This document shows positions 61,617 to 64,000 of a stretch of 64,000 bases of DNA, in pieces (positions within the stretch are counted from its first letter, which is position 1; each line of letters starts with the position of its first letter). The notes below the pieces were generated by a model that was given only the letters and a program-made list of their open reading frames with translations, was not told the DNA's origin and ran no database searches. Origin of the DNA: Aminicella lysinilytica (lineage in GTDB: Bacteria; Bacillota; Clostridia; Peptostreptococcales; Anaerovoracaceae); contig NZ_SNXO01000001.1 of the NCBI RefSeq assembly GCF_004362975.1, positions 1 to 64,000 of the forward strand, read 5' to 3'. The position numbers and the translations under genes were made by a program.

Positions 61617-63641
61617 TTATACAAACAGGCTTCCGATATGATAGATTATAAATGCTACGATCCAGGCAACGCCGGTTTGGAAGAGAACTGTCGAGAAGGC
61701 GTATTTCCAGCCACCCATTTCTCTTCTGACTGTAGCCAGCGTAGCTACGCACGGCATGTACAGCAGACAGAATGTCAGGAAACAGTAAGCCGACAGAGGC
61801 GTGAACATCTGAGACAACATCTGCGCCAGAGTCAGGCCGCTTGTAGCCTTTGTTAAAACGGCCATAGTACTCACCACGGCTTCCTTTGCCGAGAGACCTG
61901 TGATCAGCGCCGTCGCCGCCCGCCAGTCGCCGAAGCCCAGAGGCTCGAACACAGGCGACACGAACTTGCCGATAGCGGCCAGCATACTGTGGCTCGGATC
62001 GGACACCATAGTCAGGCCCGGACTGAAACTCTGCAGGAACCAGATGACGATAGTCGCGACGAATATTACCGTGAAAGCCTTTTTGATGAAGCCCTTCACG
62101 TTTTCCCAAACACGCAGGGCCACGCTTTTGGCCGCCGGGATCCTGTATGGCGGCAGCACCATTACGAACGGTACCGGATCGCCTTGGAACAGGGTTTTGT
62201 TAAATATCAAAGCGCAGATTATGGACACCAGTATGCCCGTAATGTACAGGCCGGCCATGACCAGGGTGCCGTTTGTCGGGAAAAACGCGGCGGTTATCAT
62301 AGCGTACAAAGGCAGCTTGGCGCTGCATGACATGAATGGTATCAGGGTTATGGTCAAGTGACGGTCGCGCTTGCTGGGCAGGGATCTGGTGGCCATGATG
62401 GCAGGCACGGAACAGCCGAAACCGATGAGCATAGGCACCAGAGAACGGCCTGACAGACCGATTTTCTCTAGGAGTTTATCCATAACGAAAGCTACTCGCG
62501 GCATGTATCCACTGTCTTCCAGAATGGACAGGCAGAAGAACAGAACAGCAATTATGGGCAGGAAGGAAATGACGCTTCCGACTCCTGCACAGACGCCGTT
62601 GATCACCAGAGAGTAGACCTCTGTGGAGGCTCCGGCAGACAGCAGACCATTGCCGATCTGTTTGATGACCCAGTCGACGCCAACGGACAGCCAGTCTGAC
62701 AGCAAGCTTCCCAGGCTGCCGAAGGTCAGCCAGAAAATGAAGACCATTATGCACAGAAAAATTGGGATCGCAAATATACGATTCGTCAGTATTTTGTCTA
62801 TTTTAATGGCCCGGTCGTGTTGTATCGTAGTGGTGATTTCCTTGGTCACGACTTCCTTGCATACATCTTCCACGAAGGCGTAGCGCATATCGGCCATGGC
62901 CGCTTCTCTGTCCGTGTCCATGTGGTGCTCCATGTCTTTGATGATGTCGCGGATGATAGCACTGTCGCCGTCGTCCAGGGAAAGCTGCCTGATGACGGGC
63001 TTGTCGCCTTCGACGATCTTGGTAGCACAAAACCTGACGGGCAGGCCGATCTCTCTGGCCGGCTCTTCTATTATATGGCTTATGGAGTGGATGGCCGTGT
63101 GTACGTGGCCTTTACAAAAATCTATATTGGTAGGTACCTGATGTTTGTCTGCTGCCTCGATGGCGTAGTGTATCAGGTCGTGAATGCCCCTGTTCTTGGA
63201 GGCGGATATAGGAAGGACCGGGATCGTAAGGATCTCGGAAAGTTTGTTCATGTCGATTTCTATGTCGTTGCTGTAGACCTCGTCCATCATATTCAGGGCC
63301 AGCACCATAGGTATCTCCAGTTCCATAAGCTGAAGCGTAAGGTACAGATTTCTTTCGAAATTGGTGGCGTCTACTATATTGATGATGACATCGGGTTTGC
63401 CCTCCAGAAGTATCTGTCTGTTGGCCATATCGTCTACGGTGTATTCGGACAGGGAGTACATTCCCGGAAGTTCGATGACGTTGGCTCCGTTATGGCCCTT
63501 GACGGGGCCTTCTTTGGTCTTGTTTCCGGGCGTCGAGAATACGCCCTGATGCTGCAGTCCGCCTGTCATCTGGTTGTAGAGGGTCGTTAGTCCCGAATTG
63601 GGATTGCCGGCCAGAGCGATATTCACATTGAATCTGGCCAT
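61617..63641 (-). CDS. feoB: FeoB-family ferrous iron transporter with altered G1 motif
   Basis: A 674-residue inner-membrane Fe(II) transporter: an N-terminal GTPase domain (1-165), a helical GDI-like region and a membrane domain with two gate repeats and the C-terminal GLSAKEAVVSTMAVL motif. The P-loop reads GNPNSGLTT; the usual catalytic lysine (GNPNSGKTT) is leucine, encoded by CTA. G3 is ELPG rather than DLPG, and G4 NMMD is intact. GTP binding may thus be weakened or act in another way. It overlaps feoA by 1 nt and is the second gene of the operon. Confidence 0.9.
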   Translation of the reverse strand: MARFNVNIALAGNPNSGLTTLYNQMTGGLQHQGVFSTPGNKTKEGPVKGHNGANVIELPGMYSLSEYTVDDMANRQILLEGKPDVIINIVDATNFERNLYLTLQLMELEIPMVLALNMMDEVYSNDIEIDMNKLSEILTIPVLPISASKNRGIHDLIHYAIEAADKHQVPTNIDFCKGHVHTAIHSISHIIEEPAREIGLPVRFCATKIVEGDKPVIRQLSLDDGDSAIIRDIIKDMEHHMDTDREAAMADMRYAFVEDVCKEVVTKEITTTIQHDRAIKIDKILTNRIFAIPIFLCIMVFIFWLTFGSLGSLLSDWLSVGVDWVIKQIGNGLLSAGASTEVYSLVINGVCAGVGSVISFLPIIAVLFFCLSILEDSGYMPRVAFVMDKLLEKIGLSGRSLVPMLIGFGCSVPAIMATRSLPSKRDRHLTITLIPFMSCSAKLPLYAMITAAFFPTNGTLVMAGLYITGILVSIICALIFNKTLFQGDPVPFVMVLPPYRIPAAKSVALRVWENVKGFIKKAFTVIFVATIVIWFLQSFSPGLTMVSDPSHSMLAAIGKFVSPVFEPLGFGDWRAATALITGLSAKEAVVSTMAVLTKATSGLTLAQMLSQMFTPLSAYCFLTFCLLYMPCVATLATVRREMGGWKYAFSTVLFQTGVAWIVAFIIYHIGSLFV

Positions 63642-63868
63642 TAATTTACCTCCCTGACTGTTACGACGGCGGCTTCATCTTTCCTGATGGAGAGCTCGTA
63701 GCCCCGCAAAAAGATCTCTATAGGATCTCCGAAGGGAGCTACCTTCCGGACTCTCACCTCGGTATTAGGGGTGAGGCCCAGATCCAGCAGCCTGCGCCGG
63801 AGAGCGCCCTTGCCGCCTACAGTCTCTATTATTGCTTTTTTTCCTTTTTTTAATTCGCTTAATTTCAT
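63641..63868 (-). CDS. feoA: FeoA-family ferrous iron transport protein
   Basis: A 75-residue SH3-like protein (LSELKKGKKAIIETVGGKG, then LLDLGLTPNTEVRVRKVAPF) that partners FeoB. Its stop overlaps the feoB start. The predicted promoter (TTGTAA at 63903-63898, 17-bp spacer, TATACT at 63880-63875) would start transcription almost exactly at the ATG, and no Shine-Dalgarno sequence is present, so the mRNA may be leaderless. Confidence 0.9.
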   Translation of the reverse strand: MKLSELKKGKKAIIETVGGKGALRRRLLDLGLTPNTEVRVRKVAPFGDPIEIFLRGYELSIRKDEAAVVTVREVN

Positions 63869-63874
63869 ATTAAT

Positions 63875-63903
63875 AGTATATAACGGTTAGAGGCATCTTA
63901 CAA
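63875..63903 (-). promoter_or_regulatory. feoAB promoter
   Basis: On the minus strand TTGTAA, a 17-bp spacer and TATACT lie 6 bp upstream of the feoA ATG. Confidence 0.65.
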
Positions 63904-63931
63904 GAAGTTTTGGCTATGTTCTCGCGGGGTT

Positions 63932-63955
63932 ATTCCTTAAGAGTTCTTAAGGAAT
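63932..63955. promoter_or_regulatory. 24-bp palindrome upstream of feoAB
   Basis: ATTCCTTAAGA-GT-TCTTAAGGAAT is a perfect inverted repeat (11 bp per arm) 29 bp upstream of the -35 element. It suits a dimeric regulator such as a DtxR- or Fur-family metal sensor, but it does not match a consensus that I can name with confidence. Confidence 0.5.
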
Positions 63956-64000
63956 ATTAAGTGAAATTGTATACAATCTCATCTGAGAAACAAAATAATA

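Overview
The window looks like the chromosome of a strictly anaerobic, fermentative member of the Clostridia. Support comes from an [FeFe]-hydrogenase with its HydE/HydG/HydF maturases, an acetyl-CoA acetyltransferase, an adenosylcobalamin-dependent (class II) ribonucleotide reductase, type III glutamine synthetase, an ANTAR antiterminator, FeoA/FeoB and strong AGGAGG-type ribosome binding sites. The gene mix would suit an amino-acid-fermenting gut or sludge Clostridium relative (for example the Anaerovorax/Emergencia group), but that placement is inference.

Layout. 1-100: 3' end of a group II intron whose body lies outside the window. 169-8630: HdeD-like membrane protein, Xaa-Pro aminopeptidase, a Gx-transporter/NusG_II/ApbE flavinylation trio, an LCP cell-wall ligase, UspA, CrcB and a MocR regulator. 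8761-19861: an ECF S-component, then the hydrogenase region (TM1266-like regulator, hydE, hydG, hydF, an ECF sigma/anti-sigma pair with two small membrane proteins, and a two-gene hydrogenase made of a NuoF-C/GltD-type flavoprotein plus HydA). 20396-27863: nrdJ under a promoter with NrdR-type boxes, patatin, sirtuin, SurE, DUF2156 and thiolase. 28680-37645: a large secreted repetitive protein, cca, a second LCP protein, an AgrC/LytTR-like two-component pair and NhaC. 37980-46684: a ParE/Phd toxin-antitoxin pair and a nitrogen block (asnB, type III GS, type I GS, ANTAR regulator, glnS). 47216-56839: two transporters, a prepilin peptidase, then a LysR-linked cluster (MFS transporter, flavodoxin with zinc ribbon, double EthD-like protein, LVIVD propeller) that looks like an uncharacterised small-molecule pathway. 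57001-63868: yhbY, truA, dCMP deaminase, tagO/wecA, MATE, feoB and feoA.

The most unusual content is non-coding. (1) Three copies of a ~280-nt rod-shaped inverted-repeat element (721-1003, 6087-6364, 37649-37928) begin within 1-4 nt of the stop codon of an upstream + strand gene. Their helices differ in sequence but keep pairing, which is what a conserved structured RNA would show. (2) Three intergenic arrays (38719-39073, 46731-46954, 61102-61602) use different core words but the same ~31/62-bp register; the last has seven 35-bp units, each with exactly 19 variable bases between two fixed words. (3) Two MITE-like elements share an inverted repeat (12354-12607, 27996-28270), and another ~283-bp nested inverted repeat lies at 19938-20220. 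Many intergenic regions therefore hold repeated, foldable DNA that the protein genes do not explain.
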